From: Serendipita indica DSM 11827
Lineage: Eukaryota > Basidiomycota > Agaricomycetes > Sebacinales > Serendipitaceae
Direction of reading: 5' to 3'
Assembly: GCA_910890315.1 (NCBI GenBank)
Contig: CAJVGD010000014.1
Span: forward strand, 744,001 to 808,000
DNA: 64,000 nucleotides
Shown piece after piece: positions 47,291-57,500 of this stretch. The notes under the pieces are model-generated. The model did no database searches and was not told the origin of the DNA. It saw only the letters and a list, made by a program, of their open reading frames with translations. The position numbers and the translations under genes were made by a program. The stretch's first letter is position 1. Each line of letters starts with the position of its first letter.

Positions 47291-50017
47291 GGTCGAGCGG
47301 CATCATGGTGTTTCAAGAGCCTCCAGTCACGAACTGAAGGTCTAAAGTTTAATATATGTCAACTTGAATCATCTTTCTATCTAAATAGGGAGATTCCAAA
47401 CTTGGACGCCAAGGTATCAAAGTTCATTTCCAGACGACTTCGGTATGCCAGCTCTCATTGGTCGTTTCATGCGGCGGAAACCAACGACAATTGGCGATCA
47501 ATACTCAAAAAGGAACTTCATAATATTATACAAGTTCCACATGTACTATACTGGATGGAGATACTGAGTTTTATTGGAGGTGTACCACGAGCAATCACTG
47601 GCCTTCGGGCTATTCCACGCCAGAGAGTGAGTGCCTTATCGCATGTAATTTTACTGTCTCACGCAGTGAACAGCTTGAAGAGGAGGTCCAAAACGGCATA
47701 AACGAAATCCAACGATTCTTGATGGCGTTTTCAGTGCCGATTCAGGACAGCGCTCCACACATCTACATCTCTGCGCTTCCTTTTACTCCGACAAAGTCGA
47801 ATCTGCATATAGAGGGCCTCAAAATGCATAGGAATACTCTGGAAGTAACTCGAGGGCTCGAAGCAACGTATCCTGGGCTGCCTATAGCTCTTCGAGGTCA
47901 CCAAGGCAGGGTCAACGCTGTCGGATTCTCGCCAGATGGCTCACGGATCGTCTCTGGCTCGTGGGACGAGACAATTCGACTATGGGATGCAAACACTGGT
48001 CAGTCGTTGGGAGAGCCACTCCGAGGTCACCAACGCTCGGTCAAGGCCGTCGGATTCTCGCCAGATGGCTCACGGATCGTCTCTGGCTCGGAGGACATGA
48101 CGATTCGACTATGGGATGCAAACACTGGTCAGTCATTGGGAGAGCCACTCCGAGGTCACCAAGGTTCGGTCAACGCCGTCGGATTCTCGCCAGATGGCTC
48201 ACGGATCGTCTCTGGCTCGTCCGACATGATGATTCGACTATGGGATGCAAACACTGGTCAGTCATTGGGAGAGCCACTCCGAGGTCACCAAGGCTCGGTC
48301 AAGGCCGTCGGATTCTCGCCAGATGGCTCACGGATCGTCTCTGGCTCGTCCGACAAGACGATTCGACTATGGGATGCAAACACTGGTCAGTCATTGGGAG
48401 AGCCACTCCGAGGTCACCAAGGCTCGGTCTGGGCCGTCGGATTCTCGCCAGATGGCTCACGGATCGTCTCTGGCTCGTCCGACAAGACGATTCGACTATG
48501 GGATGCAAACACTGGTCAGTCATTGGGAGAGCCACTCCGAGGTCACCAAGGCTCGGTCAGGCCGTCGGATTCTCGCCAGATGGCTCACGGATCGTCTCTG
48601 GCTCGGACGACAACACGATTCGACTATGGGATGCAAACACTGGTCAGTCATTGGGAGAGCCACTCCGAGGTCACCAAGGCTCGGTCAACGCCGTCGGATT
48701 CTCGCCAGATGGCTCACGGATCGTCTCTGGCTCGGAAGACAAGACGATTCGACTATGGGATGCAAACACTGGTCAGTCATTGGGAGAGCCACTCCGAGGT
48801 CACCAAGGCTCGGTCAACGCCGTCGGATTCTCGCCAGATGGCTCACGGATCGTCTCTGGCTCGTGGGACAAGACGATTCGACTATGGGATGCAAACACTG
48901 GTCAGTCATTGGGAGAGCCACTCGAGGTCACCAAGGCTGGGTCTACGCCGTCGGATTCTCGCCAGATGGCTCACGGATCGTCTCTGGCTCGTGGGACAAG
49001 ACGATTCGACTATGGGATGCAAACACTGGTCAGTCATTGGGAGAGCCACTCCGAGGTCACCAAGGCTCGGTCAACGCCGTCGGATTCTCGCCAGATGGCT
49101 CACGGATCGTCTCTGGCTCGTCCGACAAGACGATTCGACTATGGGATGCAAACACTGGTCAGTCATTGGGAGAGCCACTCCGAGGTCACCAAGGCTCGGT
49201 CAACGCCGTCGGATTCTCGCCAGATGGCTCACGGATCGTCTCTGGCTCGTGGGACGAGACGATTCGACTATGGGATGCAAACACTGGTCAGTCATTGGGA
49301 GAGCCACTCCGAGGTCACCAAGGCTCGGTCAACGCCGTCGGATTCTCGCCAGATGGCTCACGGATCGTCTCTGGCTCGTCCGACAAGACGATTCGACTAT
49401 GGGATGCAAACACTGGTCAGTCATTGGGAGAACCACTCCGAGGTCACCAAGGCTGGGTCAACGCCGTCGGATTCTCGCCAGATGGCTCACGGATCGTCTC
49501 TGGCTCGTGGGACATGACGATTCGACTATGGGATGCAAACACTGGTCATTCATTGGGAGAGCCACTCCGAGGTCACCAAGGCTCGGTCTACGCCGTCGGA
49601 TTCTCGCCAGATGGTACACAAATCATCTCTGGCTCGCAGGACAAGACAATCCAAGTGTGGAATACCGACACCGGTAAATATAACACTATAATATTGACTA
49701 TATGACACGACTTACATGTCCTATTAGATGCCAACGGGGATAGCCCTGGCCAGGACGACAGAGAACTGTCAGAAAGCTCTTACTTGGGAATCGCTGTCCC
49801 TGGATTTATGCACTGCTCTCTTTCGCAGGATGGCTGGGTGTTATCTTCTGGCAAACGTCTCTTCTGGGTGCCGCCAGAAAACCGGTATGGCCTCCTAAAT
49901 CCCCGCCTTCTTCTCAACATACCAACAACAACTTTTTTCCGTGCAACCAAGCTTGATTTCACTCGTTTTCGATGTGGCCTTTCTTGGACGAATGTTCGAA
50001 CAGACGCTCACTTGTGA
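45309..50017 (+). CDS. NACHT-WD40 NLR (HET-E/HNWD-like), right copy
   Basis: A predicted intracellular receptor with a helical N-terminal effector region, NACHT ATPase and a WD40 sensor. Exons: 45309-45530, 45581-45738, 45784-45937, 45984-46077, 46121-47626, 47674-49673 and 49728-50017. Motifs are P-loop DIAGSGKST (about 46285), [18 protein letters not shown] and [11 protein letters not shown] before 14 WD40 repeats. A final exon encodes [30 protein letters not shown] and [15 protein letters not shown]. As given, three single-base indels break the frame: one extra G in 46338-46341 just after the P-loop, one missing base at about 48558, and one missing C at about 48922. The left copy has no such break at the first site. 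It is either a recent pseudogene or an assembly with indel errors. Confidence 0.85.
46020..46061 (+). repeat. 21-bp coding minisatellite, two units
   Basis: Two heptad units ([14 protein letters not shown]) precede the NACHT domain, against four in the left paralogue at 1136-1219. Confidence 0.85.
47890..49682 (+). repeat. Fourteen tandem 129-bp WD40 repeats
   Basis: Each unit encodes 43 residues starting LRGHQGSV, with [12 protein letters not shown] and [16 protein letters not shown]. Units 2-13 are almost identical in DNA. Repeats 6 and 9 are one base short. Changes cluster at a few codons: after HQ (GRV, RSV, GSV, GWV), before AVGFS (N, K, W, Y), and in the GSxDx motif (W/S/E/D then E/M/K/N). 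Repeat 14 is diverged ([14 protein letters not shown]). Fourteen units make two seven-bladed propellers. The pattern matches the homogenised, locally variable repeats of Podospora HET-E/HET-D proteins. Confidence 0.92.
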
Positions 50018-50740
50018 TTGATTTCTGTATTAATATATTACATTCCTTTTGCCAGTGCGCAAGGAACCTTAGAGGCGACGAGTCTTCTCGTAGAGCAACT
50101 CATACCCAGTGGCATTCCTGTAGTTTCGATTGTGTGGCAACATTTTGGACCTTGAGTGGGAGGGTCTATTATCTAGCATCTCTTTGTGGTGGACCCGTGA
50201 CTACTTTTTCCTCTCCAGAATTTGAACGTAAGTGACAATGTCTGGCAATCCCAGACGCTTTGACGATTATGGAAGGTAGATTGTACGAGATATCGAAATC
50301 ACGACCTCGCTGAACAGTGACTAGACATCATATTCTGCACTAAAATGCTACTGGAAAGCTGGAAAAGGTGCTCACAGGGGAAGGTTTTAGTGGATATTCC
50401 TATGCTCGAGACTGTAGAGGTATAGCCTCTACACGCGAAGCAGAGGCGAGTCCCACACTACGTCCTTGGGACGTGCCAGTGCATAATGCATTTCCTCACC
50501 CTCCTCCCAACTTTTTTTTTTTAAAAAAAAAGAAAAGGTGCTCACATATCGACCATGATGCCCAGTCTTGTCTGCGGACGAAAAGGCTTTACTTTCGCTA
50601 TTGATTGAAATGGAAATAAACGGATTTATAATTTATCTGAGATTTTAGACGAAGATGTGCGGGCAACGACATTATTTGAACTGCCACCTGGCAGCAAACC
50701 AAAACTTCGACTCGTCCTCGATATCCCAACGTCCGCCAAC
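50018..50740. other. 723-bp intergenic region before SEC61
   Basis: Contains a T11-A11 tract at about 50512-50535, which could form a perfect A/T hairpin, and otherwise no recognisable gene. The last part is the SEC61 leader. Confidence 0.4.
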
Positions 50741-52521
50741 ATGAGCGGCTGTAAGTCTCTGAACAGCTTAGCAATGTATTATCAACTGATAACCACTCTC
50801 TGCTTGCTTCCGCATCGTCTACGGACCCTTGTCCGCCTGCTTCGCTGGACGCGTGACGAGCAGTCCGATTCCTCAACCTTGTGCGGCCATTCCTGCCTAT
50901 TCTTCCAGAAGTCTCATCTCCTGAACGCAAGGTATGCTTTCTCTCTCGTCGTCGGCGCTCATTTCGGCGCCGTTCTCTGGCCAGCGCATGAATGCTGACG
51001 AGCGCGTGTGCATAGGTCCCGTTCAACCAAAAAGTGCTCTGGACAGCAGTCACACTTCTCATCTTCCTTGTGTGCTCTCAAGTACCGCTCTATGGCATCG
51101 TCTCCTCCGACTCGTCAGACCCCCTCTACTGGACTCGTGTCATTATGGCTTCCAACCGAGGAACGCTCATGGAACTTGGTATCACACCCATTATCACATC
51201 CGGAATGATCATGCAATTGCTCTCGGGAGCCAATTTGATCGAGGTCGACTTTGGTCTCAAGGAAGATCGCGCTCTGTTCGGTAGCGCACAGAAGTGTCAG
51301 TACACGAAATAGAAAATTCACATACTCTCTTCTGACATTTCGACAGTGTTTGCTCTCATCATCTCGCTCGGCCAGGCTACTGTCTACGTGTTGACCGGCA
51401 TGTATGGCCCACCGTCTGAACTCGGAGCCGGTGTTTGCCTCTTGCTCATCGTCCAACTCGTCGTTGCCGCACTGATTGTCATCCTCCTCGACGAGCTCCT
51501 CCAAAAGGGTTATGGTCTTGGGTCCGGAATTTCGCTCTTTATCGCGACCAACATTTGCGAGAACATTATCTGGAAGGCATTCTCCCCCACGACTATCAAC
51601 ACTGGTCGCGGCCCAGAGTTTGAGGGAGCCATTATTGCCCTTTTCCACTTGCTCCTCACCTGGAACGACAAGTCTCGTGCACTCAAGGAAGCCTTTTACC
51701 GCGAGCGACTCCCCAACATCTCGAACCTCATCGCTACCCTTGCCGTCTTTGCCGTCGTCATTTACCTCCAAGGCTTCAGGATCGAGATTCCGGTCAAGAG
51801 CAACCGCTACCGTGGCCAGCGAGGCAGTTATCCCATCAAGCTGTTCTACACGAGCAATATGCCCATCATGCTGGAGAGCGCTTTGACCAGCAATCTCTTC
51901 ATCGTCAGCCAGATGCTCTTCAGCCGCTTCCCGAGCAACCTCTTTGTCAAGCTTCTCGGTGTTTGGGAGGTTAGTGAATGATCCAATTATTGACCTCTGT
52001 GCTAACTACTTGAATAGCCCCTCGAGGACTCGACGCAACTCCATGCCGTTTCGGGTCTTGCGTACTACATGTCGCCCCCTCACACCGTCAAGGCCGCCCT
52101 CCTCGACCCCATCCACACTGTCATCTACATCACGTTTATGCTCAGCGCTTGCGCACTCTTCTCCAAGACCTGGATCGAAGTCTCCGGCTCTGGCCCACGA
52201 GACGTTGCCAAGCAGCTCAAGGAACAACAAATGGTCATGGCCGGTCACCGTGAGCAGAGCATGTACAAAGAGCTCAAGAGGATCATCCCAACTGCCGCCG
52301 CCCTTGGTGGTGCTGTTCTCGGTATCCTCTCTGTCACCGCAGACTTGATGGGTGCCCTCGGCAGTGGTACCGGTATCCTCATGGCTGTCACCATTATCTA
52401 CAGCTACTGGGAGATTGGAATCAGGGTCAGTTCTCGTGTTTTATCTTTGAATGTTTACTCATGGCTCGTCTAGGAATCTGGTGGCCCAGACATGGCGGCC
52501 CTCGGAGATCTCTTGATGTAA
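50741..52521 (+). CDS. SEC61: Sec61 alpha, ER translocon channel
   Basis: The pore of the ER protein-conducting channel. The first exon is only 10 nt (50741-50750, ATGAGCGGCT). Joining it to 50864 gives [20 protein letters not shown], the expected start. [80 protein letters not shown] and [20 protein letters not shown] are nearly invariant. The last exon gives [15 protein letters not shown] and TAA at 52519-52521. Ten membrane helices and about 476 residues are as usual. It lies between two NLR patches without visible disturbance. Confidence 0.96.
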
Positions 52522-52812
52522 ATCAGAGAACGTGTTGAGGGAACCGCCTCAAGTAGCAATCGTTGAGAGACGGTCTCCTGGTTGAGCGGGGAGAAGATGC
52601 TGGACACGAGATGCAGGCTGCTCGCACACGTGCACGATGATGCACGGGAAAACATTACCTGGTAATCCGACCTTACGAGGACGTGTGGGATGAGGCGTGA
52701 TGATTTGTTAACTCACTGTAGTTTCCCTTATTTGCCTTTTGGTTTTTATATCACCCTCTTTTCCGACCGAATCCCTTTTGTCCATTACAATCCAAACGAC
52801 ACTCCAAGAGCG

Positions 52813-54202
52813 CTATGTGTAGCTGCTTCCAACATATCTCGCCTTTTCCCCATATCCTCCTGAGCCAGGCTGGTCGGTGGGTTTTGGGAGAGGGGACAGG
52901 CGGGCAAGTTCGGTTATGACATCGTCTATGACTTCTCCATCTTCTGCATGCTGCCGGAATCTATGATCGTGTCAGCAGGTCAAGCTACCGCTATTGCACA
53001 GCACGCACGATTGGACATGAGCGCTAATTGCTGTTCGCGCATTTTCCCCCCAATCCGACTCTTGGATGTACTGCATACCGTGCTGGGTATTGACCCTGAA
53101 GTAGATTCTCCTGTCGTCTCTGGAGAAGCTACTTTGGATCTCTTGGTGTTTGCGTTCGCAGTCTTTTGCCAGTCGGAGCATCACGTCGTGTACTTTTTGC
53201 TCTGGATCCGACTGCGCGCGTCCAGATATCCAACTCCAAACACCCTTGGATTGTTTCTCTTCGATGAGAGAAATGACTTCTCCCTTTCCACACCCGATAC
53301 TGACGATGCAGCCAATGTCCGGTGGTGGATAGTGACCTTCTCGCCGATAGAGTGCCTCCTTTTCGCGAATGAGGTAGCTGACCGGATTGTTTGCGCCAAG
53401 CTCTGCGTTGATGAATTCTTGTTTAGACCAGGATGGACCGATGTAGATTGACTTGAACAGGCTGGGTGAGGCCATTGTCGCTCGGATGGCTTCCCAGATC
53501 ATGCAATTGGCCTCTGCATTAGCTCGTACTCTATACGTGCGGAAGAGTGCTGGGTGGCCTATATTCTGTGCTCGCATGCTGGTCACCGCGCTGGCAAGAT
53601 TGTGAGGACGAGACGAGTGATTAATCCAAACTCACACGTGACAGCTCTTTCCGTTTAGATTCTGTTCTCCGTTGACGTACATCAGGGAGTTCCCGTCACC
53701 AGTGTATTCCTCGACAAGATCCTGGGCCCACTGCTCCAATTTTTGCGCATCGAAGAGCTTTCCTTCGGTGTCGGGTGAATCGAACACTTCATCGAGTCCC
53801 TTCCATGCGTTATAGCACTGCTCTATCGACATTCCTAGTCTTCCAATCATCAAAGCGGTAATGCCACCTGTCCCACTAAGTAAGGTGAGTTCGGTAGCCA
53901 GCCATCATACGAGACGATGATCACCTTCCAACAATGATATCCTAATAGAGCTTGCTTAATATCTACGACAGAAATAAGACACGGGCTTACAAAATATTGG
54001 CAAGGGTATAAGTTGGCTGCCGAGAGAGTCTCAGATTCGTTGCCGTTTAGACGTTGCTCCAGTCCATAGGTAATGTGACCTAATAGCAGTAACTGCGACC
54101 AGCCTCTGGCCCCACCACCGTCTTGACACATGAGTTAGGGTGGCATCGAACGACGTGGAACCCACCGAGACTCAAAAGGCGTGGCTCTCTGCGGGTAGAC
54201 AT
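52813..54202 (-). CDS. Stand-alone patatin-fold protein with altered catalytic dyad
   Basis: I start at the ATG at 54202: MSTRREPRLLSL joins across a 44-bp intron to DGGGARGWSQLLLLGHITYG, restoring the oxyanion motif DGGGxRG. The nucleophile elbow after two more introns reads FDIIVGSGTGGITALMIGRL, where the GxSxG serine is glycine. Downstream, INAELGANNPVSYLI stands where DGGLGANNP is expected, so the catalytic aspartate is asparagine. The C terminus joins CNS to EDGEVIDDVITELARLSPLP through a 45-bp intron and stops at 52813-52815. About 370 residues. The fold seems kept and the chemistry probably lost. It lies 354 bp from, and on the same strand as, the patatin NLR, and may be its partner or paralogue. 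Confidence 0.75.
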
Positions 54203-54555
54203 GGGGCTCTCTAAATTCTAGAAAAAGAGTCGGTGGCCGATGAACTGTGCGGAATTGGTCTTCCACGGCAATGCTGGATTTGAGCGGGCAGTCGGGTTCT
54301 ATGACCAATATGGTTCGGATGAATTCCTTTCGATATATTGGGAAGCACGAGGAAGTTTGCGGAAACGTGCGGACGAGGAGCTGCCCAAGTTGCGAAAGCG
54401 CCGAGGCTGCATATGCCAGTCACGCCTCATCGAACAGTCTGGAAAGTTGTACAAATACTCTTGGTCATCTTTCATCTAGCTTGCGTTGACAAGCCATGAA
54501 TCGTCTCTTATATCCAGACTAGACAACAGTACATGGTAACAGATGGGCTATAGTG
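54203..54555. other. 353-bp spacer between patatin gene and patatin NLR
   Basis: Promoter of the stand-alone patatin gene and 3' flank of the NLR. No coding feature is recognised. Confidence 0.4.
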
Positions 54556-57500
54556 TTAAAAGAACATGCTCCAGTTATTGGGCCGGCGCCCGAATGACTC
54601 TCTTTGCGAGAACGGAGTGAGTTGGCGAGATATGGAGAGGCCAGCAGCCTGAGGAGCAGGAGAACTATCGACCGTCTCCAGATCATCCGGATCAGGAGCC
54701 TCTTCATTGTTTGTATCCTCAAAAGGTTCCAGCGTCGGGACTTGACGTGGTGAGGGCTCATCAATAGAGCCACTGGTCGGATGGGAGCTAGCTCTGAGCC
54801 CACCAGCTTCGACAAGATCCATGAAATCCCGCAAATCCGTCGTATTGGGACTCTTCTTCTTGATTCTCCTCGATAGAAGTGGGAAGGCTTCCTCGGCGAG
54901 AGGAAGGGCTAGGTTGCAGTCACCCAGTTCGTAATGGCACAGTGCAAGCCTCATCTTTGCCGAGGGTACGAGCACCTGGTCCTCTGCGCTCGTGGATGAC
55001 CCAGCTTCGGCCAATAGTTCCTTTAAGACTAGCATTGCTTGGTTCCACACCTTTTCCTTCATCAACACCTCCGCGAGCGCAAGTCGAGACCGAAGAGTGG
55101 CAAGAGAGCCTGAGCCCTGATCGCGCCGAGCCTTCTCGACATTTTCTGCTGCAAGAGTGCGCGCTTCCTCTTGTCGACCCGCAGATACCAGGATGCGAAC
55201 CATCCAGTTTGTACTCTCCCTGACTGCAGAGTCCATCTCTCCCTGGGTCGCAACTCGCAGAGCTAATTCTTCCGTCCGTAAGCTCTCCGCTTCTTCAAGG
55301 CGTCCAAGAACCCATAGTATGCGCGAGATCCATGCAGTGACGTTGAGGTATTCAACGTGGCTCTTTCCATGGAGATCGAGGCGGCTTTGCGCAATCCTCT
55401 CTAATATCTCGAGAGATTGTTCGTACTTCTCGTTCTCAAAGTATGCTCGTGCGACCCATTTCTCAGAGGTCAAGAGGCTCGGAAGAGTTGATGGTATCGC
55501 CTTTCGGTCTTCAAAGACCTCCCACGCCAATCTTTCCATTTCTTCCAAGCGTCCTAGCTCACCAAGTAGTTGTACAAGCCAACTCTGGGCATTTGCAAGG
55601 GCTTCGCTGCGGAGAGATGAGTGGAACTATGAATCCACAAGTTGTACTCACTTGGGAGGCTCGTTCCACGACTTGCGGCCCTCAATTTCCTCCTCGCGTA
55701 GGCGAAGAGCTTCCTCCCACTGACATTGCGCATGATTCACTCGAGAAAGCCAGCCGATACAATCCAAGGTGTGCTGGTTTTTTGGGCCCTCTAGCTTCGT
55801 CCAATCCTCGACAAGTTCGGTAAAAGCAACTTTGGCGAGGTCATACTTGGCCCCATGAAAGTAGGCACGAGCTAGCCATTGGCGGGCATTCAGTGTGTCC
55901 GAGTGCTCCGCCCCATTCAGGGCCAATCGTCCCTTGACCAGATCCCTCGAGTGCTCTTCCATTTCACTCCAATTCTCCAGCTCGCATAGGCATCTGACCA
56001 CCCAGCTGAGGCTGTTAAGGTAGTCGCCACTGTTTTCCCCTTGCGCCTGTTTGCGACCGGCTATCTCCTCCAACCTCCATTTAGATGATTCGGCATTATG
56101 GCCCAATTCGTACTCTGCTTGCGCAATATACCGCATAGTGTTGAGATAGGAGTGAGAACTTGGACCTAACACTTCCAATTGCTCACCCAAGAGGGACAGA
56201 AGCATATCGAGGCCCTCTTGGTTCTTTCCTTCCAACAGTCTTGAGCGGGCTTTATACTGTTTAGCGAGCAGTGTATCGGGAGCCCTTGGTCCAGCAGTTT
56301 CTAGACGACCTTCGAGGAGCTCCGTAGTCAGATCATCGAGATCAGCGACCTTGTTTTGATCAATCAGCGACTGAATCAGCCATGATAAGCTAACAAGGTA
56401 TTCGCTGTGTTTGACTCCGGTAACTTTCTTGCGCCCCTCAAGCTCCTCTCGCCGAAGAACCTCTGCATCGTAATACCGTTTCTGGTCGTGGAGTGCACGG
56501 CCTAACCACGATGCAGCGTTCCATACTTCAATGGCAGCGGTACCTTGCAGCCTCTTCCTCTTCTCAAACTCTTGTCTCCTCATCTCTTCAGCTAGCTTGT
56601 GTTTGCCCTCGTAGAAGGCAGCAATACCTCTCCACCCAAGTGCTACACAAGTGTCGATGTGATCGTCCCCCAGTATCGCGCGACGTTTCATCAAGAGCTC
56701 TTCCGTAAGAGATGGTAGCTTCTCGTACTTCTTTTGATCCTGAAGCTCCCTACATAACCACGAAAGAGCATCGCAGTAAGCCACGCTCGAATCGTCCTGC
56801 AGTTCCACACGGAGGTTCAGCTCTTCTTGGGAGAGAGCTTCTGCGTCGGCGTATTTTTGCTGCTGTCGGTATGCACGTGCCAGCCAGGCCATATCGTTGG
56901 CAATTGCAACTTTGTCTGGATCCTTCATGAGCCTTCGCGTCTGTATTGCCTGCAACCAAAGAGCCTCCGCCTCCTTATATTTTTGCTGGTCCATCATAGT
57001 TTTAGCTATCCATTCCATTGTCGAAAGTGTTCCTTCATGCTGCATGCCATATGCTGATCTCTCGAGATGAAGGATTTCCTTTTGAAGCTTGGAAGCTTCT
57101 TCATGGCGTTCTTGGGAACCATAGCAATCTGATAAATCCGCCATCGTTTCAATGGTATACTGATGTATTTGGCCAAGTGATTCCTTGAGTATGTCGATGA
57201 CAGAGATTAACAACTTCTCTATACAGTGAGTTAGACCATGTCACTTTGAGGTACCCATATACTGGCCTTGGTCTTTAAACCGATTTAAACAATTATACGT
57301 GGCCGCCAAGGCTTCCATTGCATCGGCAGAACGCCTCGAAGTCGGACCTGTAGTACGAATGGCAGTGGCCAAGACCTCCTCACGTATTTTCAAACTCTCG
57401 TCATACTCCCCTTTGTCGTTCAGGGTTGATGCGAGGTTTGCGAGAGCGGTCAGTGTCTCCAGATGATCGCGTCCTAGGAGCTCTTCTCGGATTGAAACAG

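Noticed and set aside
47890-49682. CRISPR-like or satellite array of direct repeats
   Set aside because: There are no spacers, the unit is 129 bp, and it encodes a WD40 blade.
47961-49705. Long overlapping ORFs in the other two frames of the WD40 array (repeating GRATPRSP and [11 protein letters not shown])
   Set aside because: They arise because the 129-bp unit is a multiple of three and stop-free in several frames. WD40 coding passes through parts of these frames only because of the one-base indels. The rest is shadow.
50505-50540. T11-A11 tract as a terminator or retrotransposon tail
   Set aside because: It lies in an intergenic region without an adjacent element body or target-site duplication. 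A simple A/T tract is enough.
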